From: UBA1268 sp965662195
Lineage (GTDB): Bacteria; Planctomycetota; Planctomycetia; Pirellulales; UBA1268
DNA length: 64,000 bases
Direction of reading: 5' to 3'
Assembly (NCBI GenBank): GCA_965662195.1
Contig: CBFIHA010000006.1
Span: forward strand, 1 to 64,000
The translations under genes and the position numbers were made by a program. Of the stretch, positions 1-9,645 are shown piece by piece; positions within the stretch are counted from its first letter, which is position 1; every line of letters begins with the position of its first letter. The notes under the pieces were generated by a model, which was given only the letters and a program-made list of their open reading frames with translations, made no database searches and was not told the DNA's origin.

Positions 1-12
1 TGCTGGCTTTAC

Positions 13-83
13 GGAAAGACCGGGCGTCGTGCCCGGCTTTCCTTGGGCAGAACGCCACAAAGCCAAGGTTTGTGACGTTCTGC
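13..83 (-). terminator. two tandem hairpins after gltD
   Basis: Two strong inverted repeats lie just past the gltD stop. The first (47-83) pairs GCAGAACG with CGTTCTGC, then CACAAA with TTTGTG, with one mismatch and a 7-nt loop. The second (13-42) pairs GGAAAG with CTTTCC and CCGGGC with GCCCGG around GTCGT. Neither is followed by a U-tract, so intrinsic termination is only a guess; they may stabilise the gltBD transcript 3' end. Confidence 0.45.
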
Positions 84-108
84 TGGTGTTCTTTGGCGGG
101 AACGGGAA

Positions 109-1662
109 TCAGACCGCAACTGCTGCGTCATCGTGGACGCTTGGCAGGCTGGTTTCACCCATCAGATAGCGATCGCACTCGCGGGCCGCCTCGCGGCCCT
201 CGTTGATTGCCCAGACCACGAGGCTCTGGCCACGGCGGCAGTCGCCCGCTGCAAAAATGCCCTCAATGTTGGTGGCGTACTTGCCGTACTCTGCTGAAAA
301 GTTCGACCGCTTGTCCCGCTCGAGGCCAAGCTCTTCGGCGATTGTCGCCTCCGGGCCGCCAAAGCCGAGGGCCAGCAGCACCATCTGGCAGGGCCACTCC
401 TGCTCGCTGCCTTCAACCACCGAAAAAGGCGGCCCACCCTCCTGCGGCCTGCTCCAATCGAGTCGCATCGTCTTCACGCCCCGCAACCTGCCGGCATCGT
501 CCCCCAGGAATTCCACCGTCTGGACCGAAAATTCACGGGGATCGCCCGCCAGCTGTTTGCCCGGCAGCTGGCCGTAATCAAATCGGGCCGCCGCCTCGAC
601 GTGGCCATAGTCCTTGCGCAGAATCTTCGGCCACTGCGGCCAGGGGTTGTTCGTCGCCCGCTCCGCTGGTGGCTGGGGCACGATCTCAAAGGTCACCAGC
701 GACCGGCAGCCGTGCCGCAGCGAGGTGCCGATGCAGTCGGTGCCGGTGTCACCGCCGCCGATCACGATTACGTCCTTGTCCTTGGCCGAAATGTAGTGGC
801 CGTTGGCATGGTGCGAGTCGAGCAGGCTGCGGGTGTTGGCAGTCAGGAAATCCATGGCGAAGTGAATACCCACCAGATCGCGCCCGGGTGCCTTCGCGAA
901 AAAATCGTTCGGACGGGTCGAGCCAACGCAGAGGACGACCGCGTCGAAGTCGGCCATCAGCTTCGCTGCTGGCAGGTCCCTGCCAATTTCGACGCCGGTC
1001 CGGAAGATCACGCCCTCCTCGGCCAGCAGCCGGACCCGCCGCTCAACCACCTTCTCCTTGTCGAGCTTCATATTGGGAATGCCGTACATCAGCAGGCCAC
1101 CGATCCGGTCGGCCCGCTCGAAGACCGTCACCAAATGGCCGGCCCGGTTCAGCTGGGCGGCACAGGCCAGTCCTGCCGGCCCCGATCCGACAACAGCCAC
1201 CTTCCTGCCGGTCCGTGAGGCGGGCGGCTCGGGTACGATCCAGCCCTCCTCCCAGCCTCGGTCCACAATCGAACACTCGATCTGCTTGATCGTCACCGGG
1301 GGCTCGTGGATGCCCAGCACGCAGGAGCCCTCACAGGGGGCGGGACAGACCCGGCCGGTAAACTCGGGAAAGTTGTTGGTCTTGTGGAGCCGTTCGAGGG
1401 CCTCCTGCCAGTGGCCGCGATAGACCAGATCGTTCCATTCTGGAATCAGGTTTCGCACCGGACAGCCGGCCGCCATGTTCGCCATCAGATCAGCGGTGTG
1501 GCAGAAGGGCACGCCGCAGTCCATGCAGCGAGAGCCCTGGTCCTGCAGGTCGACGATCGGCAGGTCAAGGTGAAATTCATTCCAGTCGCCAACTCGCGCA
1601 ATCGGGTCACGTTCGGAATAGGTTTTCCGATCGACGGTCATGAAGCCGCGGGGATTGCCCAT
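109..1662 (-). CDS. gltD: glutamate synthase small (beta) subunit
   Basis: 517 aa, usual size for GltD. It oxidises NAD(P)H through FAD and passes electrons via iron-sulfur clusters to GltB, which makes two glutamates from glutamine and 2-oxoglutarate. The N-terminus carries the Cys-rich cluster region (CMDCGVPFC, then CPVRN and CPAPCEGSC). An FAD site GSGPAGLACAAQL and a second Rossmann site GGGDTGTDC follow. The start MGNPRGF is the family's typical N-terminus and has AAGGAG about 8 nt upstream. It lies 66 bp after gltB on the same strand, so the two are very likely one operon. Confidence 0.96.
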   Translation of the reverse strand: MGNPRGFMTVDRKTYSERDPIARVGDWNEFHLDLPIVDLQDQGSRCMDCGVPFCHTADLMANMAAGCPVRNLIPEWNDLVYRGHWQEALERLHKTNNFPEFTGRVCPAPCEGSCVLGIHEPPVTIKQIECSIVDRGWEEGWIVPEPPASRTGRKVAVVGSGPAGLACAAQLNRAGHLVTVFERADRIGGLLMYGIPNMKLDKEKVVERRVRLLAEEGVIFRTGVEIGRDLPAAKLMADFDAVVLCVGSTRPNDFFAKAPGRDLVGIHFAMDFLTANTRSLLDSHHANGHYISAKDKDVIVIGGGDTGTDCIGTSLRHGCRSLVTFEIVPQPPAERATNNPWPQWPKILRKDYGHVEAAARFDYGQLPGKQLAGDPREFSVQTVEFLGDDAGRLRGVKTMRLDWSRPQEGGPPFSVVEGSEQEWPCQMVLLALGFGGPEATIAEELGLERDKRSNFSAEYGKYATNIEGIFAAGDCRRGQSLVVWAINEGREAARECDRYLMGETSLPSVHDDAAVAV

Positions 1663-1728
1663 CGGTGGTCTCCTTGGTTGCTCTCAGTCAATAGTGTTGC
1701 TGTTGGTTGTTGGCTGCGGCGGTCGGTT

Positions 1729-4700
1729 TCAGCCGCCGGTAGCGACCAACTGTTCCTCGGCTGCCAGTTCGGCCAGAGCCCGCTTGTAATCTCGCGGCAT
1801 CACCTTGACGAACTGCGGCAGGGAACTCTCCCAGGCGGCAAGGATGTCCTCAGCCACCGTCGAGCCGGTGAACTGGGCATGCCGCTCGATCAGTTCCCGT
1901 AGCTCTGCCGCATCGGCCGCATCCTCAATGGCTTCAAGTTCGACCAGTTCAAGGTTGCAGTTGAGCCGCAGGGTGTCGCGGTCGGGGGCGAAGACGTAAG
2001 CGACCCCGCCCGACATCCCAGCCGCAAGATTGCGGCCGGTCGGGCCCAGGATGACCACCCGTCCGCCGGTCATGTATTCCAGGCCATGGTCGCCCACGCC
2101 CTCAACCACTGCACTGGCCCCGCTGTTGCGGACACAGAACCGCTCCGCGGCCATGCCCCGGAAGAAGGCCTCGCCCGCCGTGGCTCCGTAGAGGGCAACG
2201 TTGCCGAGGAGGATGTTCTCCGCGGGGATGAAACTCGAGCCTCGGGGCGGATAGATGATGATCCGACCACCGGAGAGGCCCTTGCCAACATAGTCGTTGG
2301 CGTCCCCCTCCAGTTCGAGGGTGACGCCGGGGGCCAGCCAGGCCCCAAGGCTCTGGCCAGCAGAGCCCGTGACGTCGATGTGGATCGTATCGTCGGGTAG
2401 GCCGGCGGCGCCGTTGGCCTTCGAGACCTCGTGGCTGAGCATCGTGCCGAAGGCCCGGTCGATGTTTTCAATCCGCATGTTGAACCGGGCCGGCATGCGA
2501 TCGTGGATCGCCGCCAGCGATTTTTGGATCAGCGTGTTGTCGAGCACCTCCTCGAGGCCGTGGTTCTGAGCAATCGTGCAGTGGGTCTCGGTGTCGGGGT
2601 GCGGGCCGACGGCCGGGGTGAGGATCGGCGTCAGGTCGAGTCCCTTCGCCTTCCAATGCCGGACCGCTTCGTTGATCTCGAGCACCTCAACATGCCCGAC
2701 CATTTCATTGATCGAGCGGAAGCCGAGGCTCGCCATGATCTCGCGGGTCTCCTCGGCGACCAGGAAGAGATAGTTGACGACATGCTCGGGCTTGCCGCTG
2801 AATTTCTTGCGGAGTTCCGGATCCTGGGTGGCGATCCCGACCGGGCAGGTGTTGAGATGACACTTCCGCATCATGATGCAGCCCATCGTGATCAGCGGCG
2901 CCGTGGCAAAGCCATATTCCTCCGCACCGAGCAGCGCGGCGATGACGACATCACGGCCGGTCTTGAGCTGGCCGTCGGTCTCCAGCCGGACCCGGCTGCG
3001 GAGGTCGTTCATGACGAGGGTCTGGTGCGTCTCGGCAATGCCGAGTTCCCAGGGCAGCCCGGCGAACTTGATGCTCGTCAGCGGTGAGGCACCGGTGCCA
3101 CCATCGGTGCCGGAGATCAGGATCTTGTCGGCATGCCCCTTGGCGACGCCCGAGGCGATCGTGCCAACGCCCACTTCAGAGACCAGCTTCACGCTCACTG
3201 CCGCCGATGGATTGGCGTTCTTTAGGTCGAAGATCAGCTGGGCCAGGTCCTCGATGGAATAGATGTCGTGGTGCGGTGGCGGACTGATCAGGCCGACACC
3301 GGGGGTCGAATGCCGGGTGGCGGCAATGATCTTGTCGACCTTGTGGCCGGGTAGTTCGCCCCCCTCTCCCGGCTTGGCGCCCTGGGCAATCTTGATCTGC
3401 AGTTCGTTGGCGTTGGTGAGGTACCAGCTGGTCACTCCGAAACGGCCTGAGGCAACCTGCTTGATGTATGACCGTTTGGAATACTGGTTGGGCTGGGCCT
3501 TTGCCTTGTCAGGGTCGAGGTTTTCCAGCGTCTGCATCATGAAGGCATGCTCGTCGGTTGGCCTGTCGTACCACTTGAAGCGGTCCGGGTCTTCACCCCC
3601 TTCACCCGTGTTGCTCTTGCCCCCCAGCACGTTCATGGCCACGGCGAGCGTTTCGTGGGCCTCGGCCGAGATCGATCCATAACTCATCGCACCGGTGCAG
3701 AATCGCTTGACGATCCCGCGGGCCGGCTCGACCTCCTCCAGCGGTACCGGTGTGCGGCCCTGCTTGAAGGTCAACAGGCCCCGCAGGAAGCACTTGCGAT
3801 GAGCGTCTTCGTTGACCGTCCGGGCGAACTGCCGGTAGGCCTCTCGTGAGCCGGTGCGAGCGGCGACCTGAATCTGGGCGATGGTGAAAGGGTTCCAGGC
3901 GTGGGCCTCACCCTCCTTTCGCCAGTGGAACTGGCCGTCGTTGGGCAGGATCGGCAGCGTGCGGCCACCCCGGGTCGAAAAGCCGATCTCGTGCCGGCGG
4001 ATCCCCTCCTCGGCCAACACATCAAAACCGACCCCGGAAATCCGGCTGGCCGTACCCACAAAGCAGGTGTCGATCACGTCTTTGTTCAGGCCGACCGCCT
4101 CAAAGATCTGGGCTCCCTTGTACGACGCCAGGGTCGAGATGCCCATTTTTCCCATCACCTTGAGCATGCCCTTGGCGACCGCCTTGCGGAAGGCGGGGAC
4201 GATCTTCTCGTCACTGAACTCCTCTTCGAGCAGGCCGTCCAGCCGGGCCTGCCGCAGGGCCTCGAAGGCCAGGTAGGGGTTGATTGCGTCGGCACCGTAG
4301 CCGGTCAGCAGGCAGAAGTTGTGGACCTCCCGGGCCTCGCCTGACTCCAGCACAATGCCGATGCGGGTTCGCAGTTCCTGCCGGACCAGAGCATGGTGGA
4401 CTGCCCCGGTGGCCAGCAGCGAACTGATCGGCACGCGGTCAGCCCCGACTGCCCGGTCGGAGAGCACGACGAGTGAAAAGCCATCATGGATCGCCTGAGT
4501 CGCCTCGGCACAGATCCGGTCGATTGCCGGTCGCAGCCCGGTGTCACCCGCAGTCCGCGGGTAGGTGATGTCGATCGTCTTGGTCTTCCAGCCACGGTGG
4601 TCGAGTGACTTGATCGCGGCGAGTTCCTCGTTGGTGAGGATTGGATGGGGCACGCAGAGCCGGTGGCATTGGCCCGCGGTCGCCTCCAGCAGGTTGCCCT

Positions 4701-6363
4701 CCGGGCCGATGAAGCATTCCAGCGACATGATCACCTCTTCACGGATCGAGTCGACCGGTGGGTTGGTGACCTGGGCAAAGAGCTGCTTGAAATAGTCATA
4801 GACCAGCCGCGGCTTGTCCGACAGACAGGCAAGTGCCGCATCGTTACCCATCGAGCCGATCGGATCCCGCTTCTCGCGGAGCATCGGCATCAGCATGAAC
4901 TGGAGCGTTTCGGTGGTGTAGCCGAAGGCCTGCATCCGTTTGAGCAGGTCATCGCCGGCATAATGCTGAGGCGGCTTCTGCCGCGGCAGCTCGTTGAGAT
5001 GGATCGCCTCGTTCTTCAGCCAAGTCTTGTAGGGCCGCTTGGCTGCCACTGAGCTCTTCAGTTCGTCATCGGCGATGATCCGGCCCTGCTCGAAGTCGAC
5101 CAGAAACATCTTGCCCGGCTGCAGCCGCCCCTTGGCCTTGACCAGTTCCGGCGGCACGTCGACCACCCCGACCTCGCTGGCCATGATCACCCGGTCGTCG
5201 TGGGTGACGTAGTAACGGCTCGGCCGGAGACCGTTGCGGTCGAGGACCGCCCCGATGAAGTGCCCGTCGGTGAACGAGACCGAGGCGGGGCCGTCCCATG
5301 GTTCCTGGAGGGCCGAGTGGAATTCATAGAAGGCCCGTTTGTCCTCCGGCATGCTGTGGTGGTTCTGCCAGGCCTCCGGGATCATCATCATGACCGCTTC
5401 CTGGAGGGTGCGGCCGGAGTGATAGAGCATCTCGAGGGCGTTGTCGAAATTGCCCGAGTCGGAACAGTCTGCCTCAATCACCGGAAAGAGCTTGCGGATG
5501 TCGTCGCCCCAGAGGCCGCTGGTCATGACACCCTGGCGGGCGAACATCCAGTTGGCGTTGCCCCGCAGGGTGTTGATCTCACCGTTGTGGGCCATGAACC
5601 GACAGGGCTGGGCCCGGTCCCAGCTGGGGAACGTGTTGGTGGAAAACCGTGAGTGGACCATCGCCAGGTGGGTGGTGTACTCAGGATCCTGCAGATCCTT
5701 GTAGAGCGGGATCACCTGCATTGACCGCAGCATGCCCTTCCAAATCATCACCTTGGTCGACAGGGAGCAGATGTAGAACATCAGCTTCTGCCGCAGGTCG
5801 CTCTCGACCCGGATCTGGTGGCTCGACCACTTGCGAATAATGAACAGCTGCCGCTCGAAGGCCTCCTGGTCGAGGCCGTCGGCCGCGGCGATGATCGCCT
5901 GGTCGAAGTGTGGCATTGAACGTCTGGCCGTCGGGCCGACATCGGCGGCATCGGGGTCGACAGGCAGTTCCCGCCAGCCGATCAGCTTCTGTCCCTGCTG
6001 GTTGATCACCCGGTCGACAATCGCCCGGCACTCGGCCCGCTCGGCCGGTTCGGTTGGCATGAAGAAAACACCGCTGCCGTAGAGGCCGCGGGCCGGCAGT
6101 TCAGCCCTGAGTTCGTCCCGGGTGATCCGCTCAAGCAGTTCGTAGGGCAGAGCGGTGAGCATGCCGGCCCCGTCGCCGGTGTTCTCCTCGCAGCCGCAGC
6201 CACCACGGTGCTCCATGTGCTGCAGCATCCGGTCGGCATCATCGATGATCTGGCGAGACCGCTGGCCCTTGATATGAGCGATGAAGCCGACGCCGCACGA
6301 ATCGTGCTCGTTGGCGGGATCGTAGAGGCCGTGGGGATCGGGAAGTCGAAGGGGACGCGTCAT
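1729..6363 (-). CDS. gltB: glutamate synthase large (alpha) subunit
   Basis: 1544 aa, full length for bacterial GltB. The class II glutaminase domain is at the N-terminus; the catalytic Cys is residue 23 in DSCGVGFIA, so a 22-residue propeptide must be removed. The central and FMN-binding synthase domains follow, with the 3Fe-4S Cys cluster near residue 1160 (CIMMRKCHLNTCPVG) and the C-terminal beta-helix domain rich in GG and GN turns. It works with GltD in ammonia assimilation. No strong Shine-Dalgarno is seen before the ATG. A LysR-type gene lies 165 bp upstream on the same strand and could regulate it, as GltC does in Bacillus; that is inference. Confidence 0.97.
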   Translation of the reverse strand: MTRPLRLPDPHGLYDPANEHDSCGVGFIAHIKGQRSRQIIDDADRMLQHMEHRGGCGCEENTGDGAGMLTALPYELLERITRDELRAELPARGLYGSGVFFMPTEPAERAECRAIVDRVINQQGQKLIGWRELPVDPDAADVGPTARRSMPHFDQAIIAAADGLDQEAFERQLFIIRKWSSHQIRVESDLRQKLMFYICSLSTKVMIWKGMLRSMQVIPLYKDLQDPEYTTHLAMVHSRFSTNTFPSWDRAQPCRFMAHNGEINTLRGNANWMFARQGVMTSGLWGDDIRKLFPVIEADCSDSGNFDNALEMLYHSGRTLQEAVMMMIPEAWQNHHSMPEDKRAFYEFHSALQEPWDGPASVSFTDGHFIGAVLDRNGLRPSRYYVTHDDRVIMASEVGVVDVPPELVKAKGRLQPGKMFLVDFEQGRIIADDELKSSVAAKRPYKTWLKNEAIHLNELPRQKPPQHYAGDDLLKRMQAFGYTTETLQFMLMPMLREKRDPIGSMGNDAALACLSDKPRLVYDYFKQLFAQVTNPPVDSIREEVIMSLECFIGPEGNLLEATAGQCHRLCVPHPILTNEELAAIKSLDHRGWKTKTIDITYPRTAGDTGLRPAIDRICAEATQAIHDGFSLVVLSDRAVGADRVPISSLLATGAVHHALVRQELRTRIGIVLESGEAREVHNFCLLTGYGADAINPYLAFEALRQARLDGLLEEEFSDEKIVPAFRKAVAKGMLKVMGKMGISTLASYKGAQIFEAVGLNKDVIDTCFVGTASRISGVGFDVLAEEGIRRHEIGFSTRGGRTLPILPNDGQFHWRKEGEAHAWNPFTIAQIQVAARTGSREAYRQFARTVNEDAHRKCFLRGLLTFKQGRTPVPLEEVEPARGIVKRFCTGAMSYGSISAEAHETLAVAMNVLGGKSNTGEGGEDPDRFKWYDRPTDEHAFMMQTLENLDPDKAKAQPNQYSKRSYIKQVASGRFGVTSWYLTNANELQIKIAQGAKPGEGGELPGHKVDKIIAATRHSTPGVGLISPPPHHDIYSIEDLAQLIFDLKNANPSAAVSVKLVSEVGVGTIASGVAKGHADKILISGTDGGTGASPLTSIKFAGLPWELGIAETHQTLVMNDLRSRVRLETDGQLKTGRDVVIAALLGAEEYGFATAPLITMGCIMMRKCHLNTCPVGIATQDPELRKKFSGKPEHVVNYLFLVAEETREIMASLGFRSINEMVGHVEVLEINEAVRHWKAKGLDLTPILTPAVGPHPDTETHCTIAQNHGLEEVLDNTLIQKSLAAIHDRMPARFNMRIENIDRAFGTMLSHEVSKANGAAGLPDDTIHIDVTGSAGQSLGAWLAPGVTLELEGDANDYVGKGLSGGRIIIYPPRGSSFIPAENILLGNVALYGATAGEAFFRGMAAERFCVRNSGASAVVEGVGDHGLEYMTGGRVVILGPTGRNLAAGMSGGVAYVFAPDRDTLRLNCNLELVELEAIEDAADAAELRELIERHAQFTGSTVAEDILAAWESSLPQFVKVMPRDYKRALAELAAEEQLVATGG

Positions 6364-6528
6364 GGCGAAGGCTTTACAGGAGTTCGTGCGGCGTGGGTTC
6401 AGATTTTTTGGGGCGTTTTTTTCTGTCGTGTTGTCGGAACGTCGGGCATGTTGGCCGCGGTTTTCGGAGGGCAGGACTGCGGGCCCTGTCGGCCGTTCGT
6501 ACTCCCTGCCACGGTTCAGTGGGGCGGC

Positions 6529-7482
6529 TCAGGCCGTGCCCACAACCGCCAGGTCGGCAGCAGTTCTGGGGGGGCGTTTTCGCGGGACAGCCACCGTGTC
6601 ATCGGCATGCCCTCGCAACAGATCGACAAACCGCTTGACAGTCGGTGACTGGGGCTTGCCCCGGCCGCGGATGATGCCGAGGGGCCGGGCCAGCGGACTC
6701 CCTTTCAGCGGCAGGCTGACGAGGCTGCCACTGGCCACCTCACGGGCGACAGTCGGTTCGGGGACCAGGGCCATGCCCGCATCGATCTCGACCGCCCGTT
6801 TGATCGTTTCGACGTTGTCGAACTCCATCACAACGGTCGGCTCGGCACCCGCCGCCTCGATTGCCCGGTCGATCTCGTGCCGGATGACGAGGTCGGGGTC
6901 GAAGCCGACCAACCGCTGCCCGTGGAGATCGGACAGGGCAACCGAGTCGCGGACCGTGAACGGATGCTGCGGCCCGCAGACCAGCACAATTGGCTCCTTC
7001 CGCCAGGCCTCGGCCTCGATTGTCCGCGTACCCCGGGGATAGCTGATGATGCCGACATCGGCCTGATCGTTTTCGATCGCCTCGCGAACCCGCCCGGGGT
7101 GGAGATATTCCAGCCGCACATTCGCCTTGGGATGGCGGGCCATGAACTCCTGCACGTACTCGCTCATCTGATGCAGGCCCACGGAGTAGATGGCAGCCAC
7201 CCGCACCCGGCCGGCAACATCCTCGTGCAGCGACCGCACCTCGTCCTCAAGGGCGTCGTAGCGGGCGACAATCTTGCGACAGCCGTCGAAGAAGACCCGC
7301 CCCTCAGCGGTCGGGATCAGGGGACGTTTCGAGCGTTCAATCAGTTGCACCCCGAGCCGGCTCTCGAGTTGACCGACCACCTGGCTGGCACCCGATTGCG
7401 AAATGCCATTGTCCTCAGCTGCCCGGGAGAAACTCCGGCGGGCGACAATATCGCAGAATATTTTCAGGCTTTTCAGGTTCAT
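6529..7482 (-). CDS. LysR-family transcriptional regulator
   Basis: 317 aa, typical LTTR length. The N-terminal winged HTH is clear: MNLKSLKIFCDIV, then SFSRAAEDNGISQSGASQVV, then LESRLGVQLIERS. The rest is a periplasmic-binding-protein-like effector domain, with a C-terminal tail rich in Arg and Pro. It is read toward gltB, with 165 bp between them. LTTRs usually autoregulate, and a CACTAT-type palindrome lies about 125-165 bp upstream of this start. The target could be gltBD or a sulfur or carbon regulon; the sequence does not decide. Confidence 0.92.
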   Translation of the reverse strand: MNLKSLKIFCDIVARRSFSRAAEDNGISQSGASQVVGQLESRLGVQLIERSKRPLIPTAEGRVFFDGCRKIVARYDALEDEVRSLHEDVAGRVRVAAIYSVGLHQMSEYVQEFMARHPKANVRLEYLHPGRVREAIENDQADVGIISYPRGTRTIEAEAWRKEPIVLVCGPQHPFTVRDSVALSDLHGQRLVGFDPDLVIRHEIDRAIEAAGAEPTVVMEFDNVETIKRAVEIDAGMALVPEPTVAREVASGSLVSLPLKGSPLARPLGIIRGRGKPQSPTVKRFVDLLRGHADDTVAVPRKRPPRTAADLAVVGTA

Positions 7483-7607
7483 GCCGGTTCATCCAAGGTT
7501 GCGTCGAGGCGGATAACCTCCATCCGCCACGTCGATCGCCGTGAGCCGCTGCCCTCCTTGGCCGGAATGGCTCAAAGTACGATCCCAGTCGCACAATGAA
7601 CACAAGT

Positions 7608-7647
7608 CACTATCCGGAAAACGAATAGTGCCGCCTTGCACTATTCG
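7608..7647. promoter_or_regulatory. palindrome with three CACTAT half-sites
   Basis: CACTAT occurs at 7608-7613 and 7639-7644, and its complement ATAGTG at 7625-7630. The right pair forms a perfect 10-bp inverted repeat, CGAATAGTGC (7622-7631) and GCACTATTCG (7638-7647), with a 6-nt spacer. It sits between efp and the LysR gene, both on the minus strand. Read on the minus strand the hairpin is followed by TTTT, so it could terminate efp. The overlapping half-sites equally suit an LTTR operator. Confidence 0.5.
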
Positions 7648-7793
7648 AGAAACCAATGAAGCCTATCCGCTTTCGTAAACCGGTCAAGACGTTTCCCCGA
7701 AGAACCGGCGGAAAATGGCTGAAAAATGACCGCTACCGGCAGACCAGCTGCCAGCAGAAACAGCCCAGCTTCTCGAACCTGACCTCCCGCCGC

Positions 7794-8363
7794 CTACTCC
7801 TTCACCCGCTCGAGGTAATCCCCGGTGCGGGTGTCGACCTTGACCGACTCTCCCTGTTCGATGAAGGCGGGGACCATGATTTCGGCACCTGTTTCAAGCT
7901 TCACCGGTTTGGTGAGATTGGTGGCCGTATTGCCCCGGACGGCTGGCTCGGCGTACTCGACCTTCAAAACCATGTGCTGGGGTGGCTCCATTGAGATCGG
8001 ATTTTCGTTGTAGAGCATCATCGAGCAGATGGTCCCCTCCTTGAGCCATTTCCAGGCGTCATCCACCTGTTCTGACGAAAGCTCGTACTGCTCGTAGTTG
8101 TCGTTGTCCATGAACACGAACTGGTCGCCCTGCTTGTAGAGAAACTGCGCATCGATGGTCGAGATATCAGCCGCATCGAGTGAGTCACCGCTTTTATAGG
8201 TGCGGTCGAGGACCGTGCCCCGCAGCAGATTTCTCAGTTTGCATTTGTAGAGGGCCTGCCCTTTGCCCGGTTTGACGAAGTTGCACTCGATCATGATGTA
8301 GGGGTCGCCGTCGATCTGGACTTTGAGCCCCTTGCGGAATTCGCTCGTGTTGTAGGCAGGCAT
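7794..8363 (-). CDS. efp: translation elongation factor P
   Basis: 189 aa, the normal three-domain EF-P length. It binds between the P and E sites and rescues ribosomes stalled on polyproline. Start MPAYNTSEFRKG is canonical. The modifiable residue is Lys34 in the loop VKPGKGQA, the residue that receives beta-lysine in gamma-proteobacteria. The C-terminal domain (YAEPAVRGNT, VPAFIEQGE, DTRTGDYLERV) is intact. The divergent neighbour is EpmB, the lysine 2,3-aminomutase of that pathway, which supports beta-lysylation here. EpmA is not in the window. Confidence 0.97.
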   Translation of the reverse strand: MPAYNTSEFRKGLKVQIDGDPYIMIECNFVKPGKGQALYKCKLRNLLRGTVLDRTYKSGDSLDAADISTIDAQFLYKQGDQFVFMDNDNYEQYELSSEQVDDAWKWLKEGTICSMMLYNENPISMEPPQHMVLKVEYAEPAVRGNTATNLTKPVKLETGAEIMVPAFIEQGESVKVDTRTGDYLERVKE

Positions 8364-8521
8364 CAGACTGGTTCTTTCCTGGGAGGAGATGCAGGCGGAG
8401 ACCTTCCCGCCGTGGCTGACTCAGCCGCCCGGCGGCGGCTGGTGACCGCACAAGCCTCGCGACCACCCGCCACCCTGTCAACGCTGCGAGCAGGGCCGCG
8501 CCGTCGGCTATCATCAAGCCG

Positions 8522-9541
8522 ATGCCGACCAGCAGCCCCAGTTCGACGCCTGCCACCACGCCCATTGCCGGGTGGAAGCGGGAGCTGGCCACGGCCGTCC
8601 GTGATCCAGCCGAACTCTGCCGGCTGCTAGATCTCGACCCGGCCATCGGCAGCCGAGCCGTCGCCGCGGGCCGCAGCTTTCCCTTCCTCGTGCCCCGGGG
8701 GTTCGTCAGCCGCATGCGGCCGGCCGATCCCGCCGACCCGTTGCTGCTGCAGGTGCTTCCCCAGCCGGCCGAACTCGACGAGGTCGCCGGTTTTTCGTCC
8801 GATCCGCTGGCCGAACGGCAGGCTCAGCGGGCCGGCGGCCTGATCCAGAAATATGCCGGTCGGGCCCTGCTGCTGCTGACCGGTGGCTGCGCGGTCAACT
8901 GCCGGTACTGCTTTCGTCGTGAGTTTCCCTACGCCGACAGCGGGGCCACACCGGCGGGCATCACCGTTGCCCTCAAGGAGCTGGCTGCAGACCCCTCGAT
9001 CCACGAAGTCATCCTTTCTGGCGGCGACCCACTGCTCCTCGACGACCCGCTGCTGGCCCGGCTCGTTGCCGACCTCGGGGCGATCCCACAGCTCCGCCGG
9101 CTGCGGATTCACTCCCGGCTGCCGGTGGTGCTGCCTTCCCGTATCACTCCCGAATTGCTGGCGACGCTCGCCGGCAGCCGACTGGCGGTAAGCCTGGTCA
9201 TTCATGCCAACCATGCCGCCGAACTCGATGACACGGTGGCCACCGCGTTGCGGCGGGTCGCCGGCAGCGTGCCGCTACGGTTCAACCAGGCGGTTCTGCT
9301 CCGGCGAGTCAATGACGATGCCAGGGTTCTGGCGGCACTCTCGGAGCGGCTGATCGACCTCGGTGTCTCGCCCTACTACCTTCACCTGCTCGATCCGGTA
9401 AGCGGAACCGCCGCATTCGCCGTGTCCGAAGCCAGGGGGCGGGAACTGATCGACCAGTTGCGGCGGCGGTTGCCAGGCTACGCCGTGCCCCGGCTGGCCC
9501 GGGAACGACCCGGGGAACCGTCCAAAGTCTGGCTTGCCTGA
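8522..9541 (+). CDS. epmB: EF-P lysine 2,3-aminomutase
   Basis: 339 aa, the short EpmB (YjeK) form of the KamA radical-SAM family. The radical-SAM 4Fe-4S motif is C123-x3-C127-x2-C130 (CAVNCRYC), followed by FRREFPY. Other family motifs are LSGGDPL, RIHSRLPV and YYLHLLDPV. It converts lysine to (R)-beta-lysine for attachment to EF-P. It is divergent from efp with 158 bp between the starts, consistent with shared control. No other ATG is available near the start and no clear ribosome-binding site is seen. Confidence 0.93.
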   Translation: MPTSSPSSTPATTPIAGWKRELATAVRDPAELCRLLDLDPAIGSRAVAAGRSFPFLVPRGFVSRMRPADPADPLLLQVLPQPAELDEVAGFSSDPLAERQAQRAGGLIQKYAGRALLLLTGGCAVNCRYCFRREFPYADSGATPAGITVALKELAADPSIHEVILSGGDPLLLDDPLLARLVADLGAIPQLRRLRIHSRLPVVLPSRITPELLATLAGSRLAVSLVIHANHAAELDDTVATALRRVAGSVPLRFNQAVLLRRVNDDARVLAALSERLIDLGVSPYYLHLLDPVSGTAAFAVSEARGRELIDQLRRRLPGYAVPRLARERPGEPSKVWLA

Positions 9542-9645
9542 GACATGCAATACTAGAGAGCCTCTCATTGGGGCCGCCGGCCCCGGCACAGGCACCGGGG
9601 CTGCGTGACCACCGATTCCGAAGAACCCGCGAGGGTGGAGAAATC

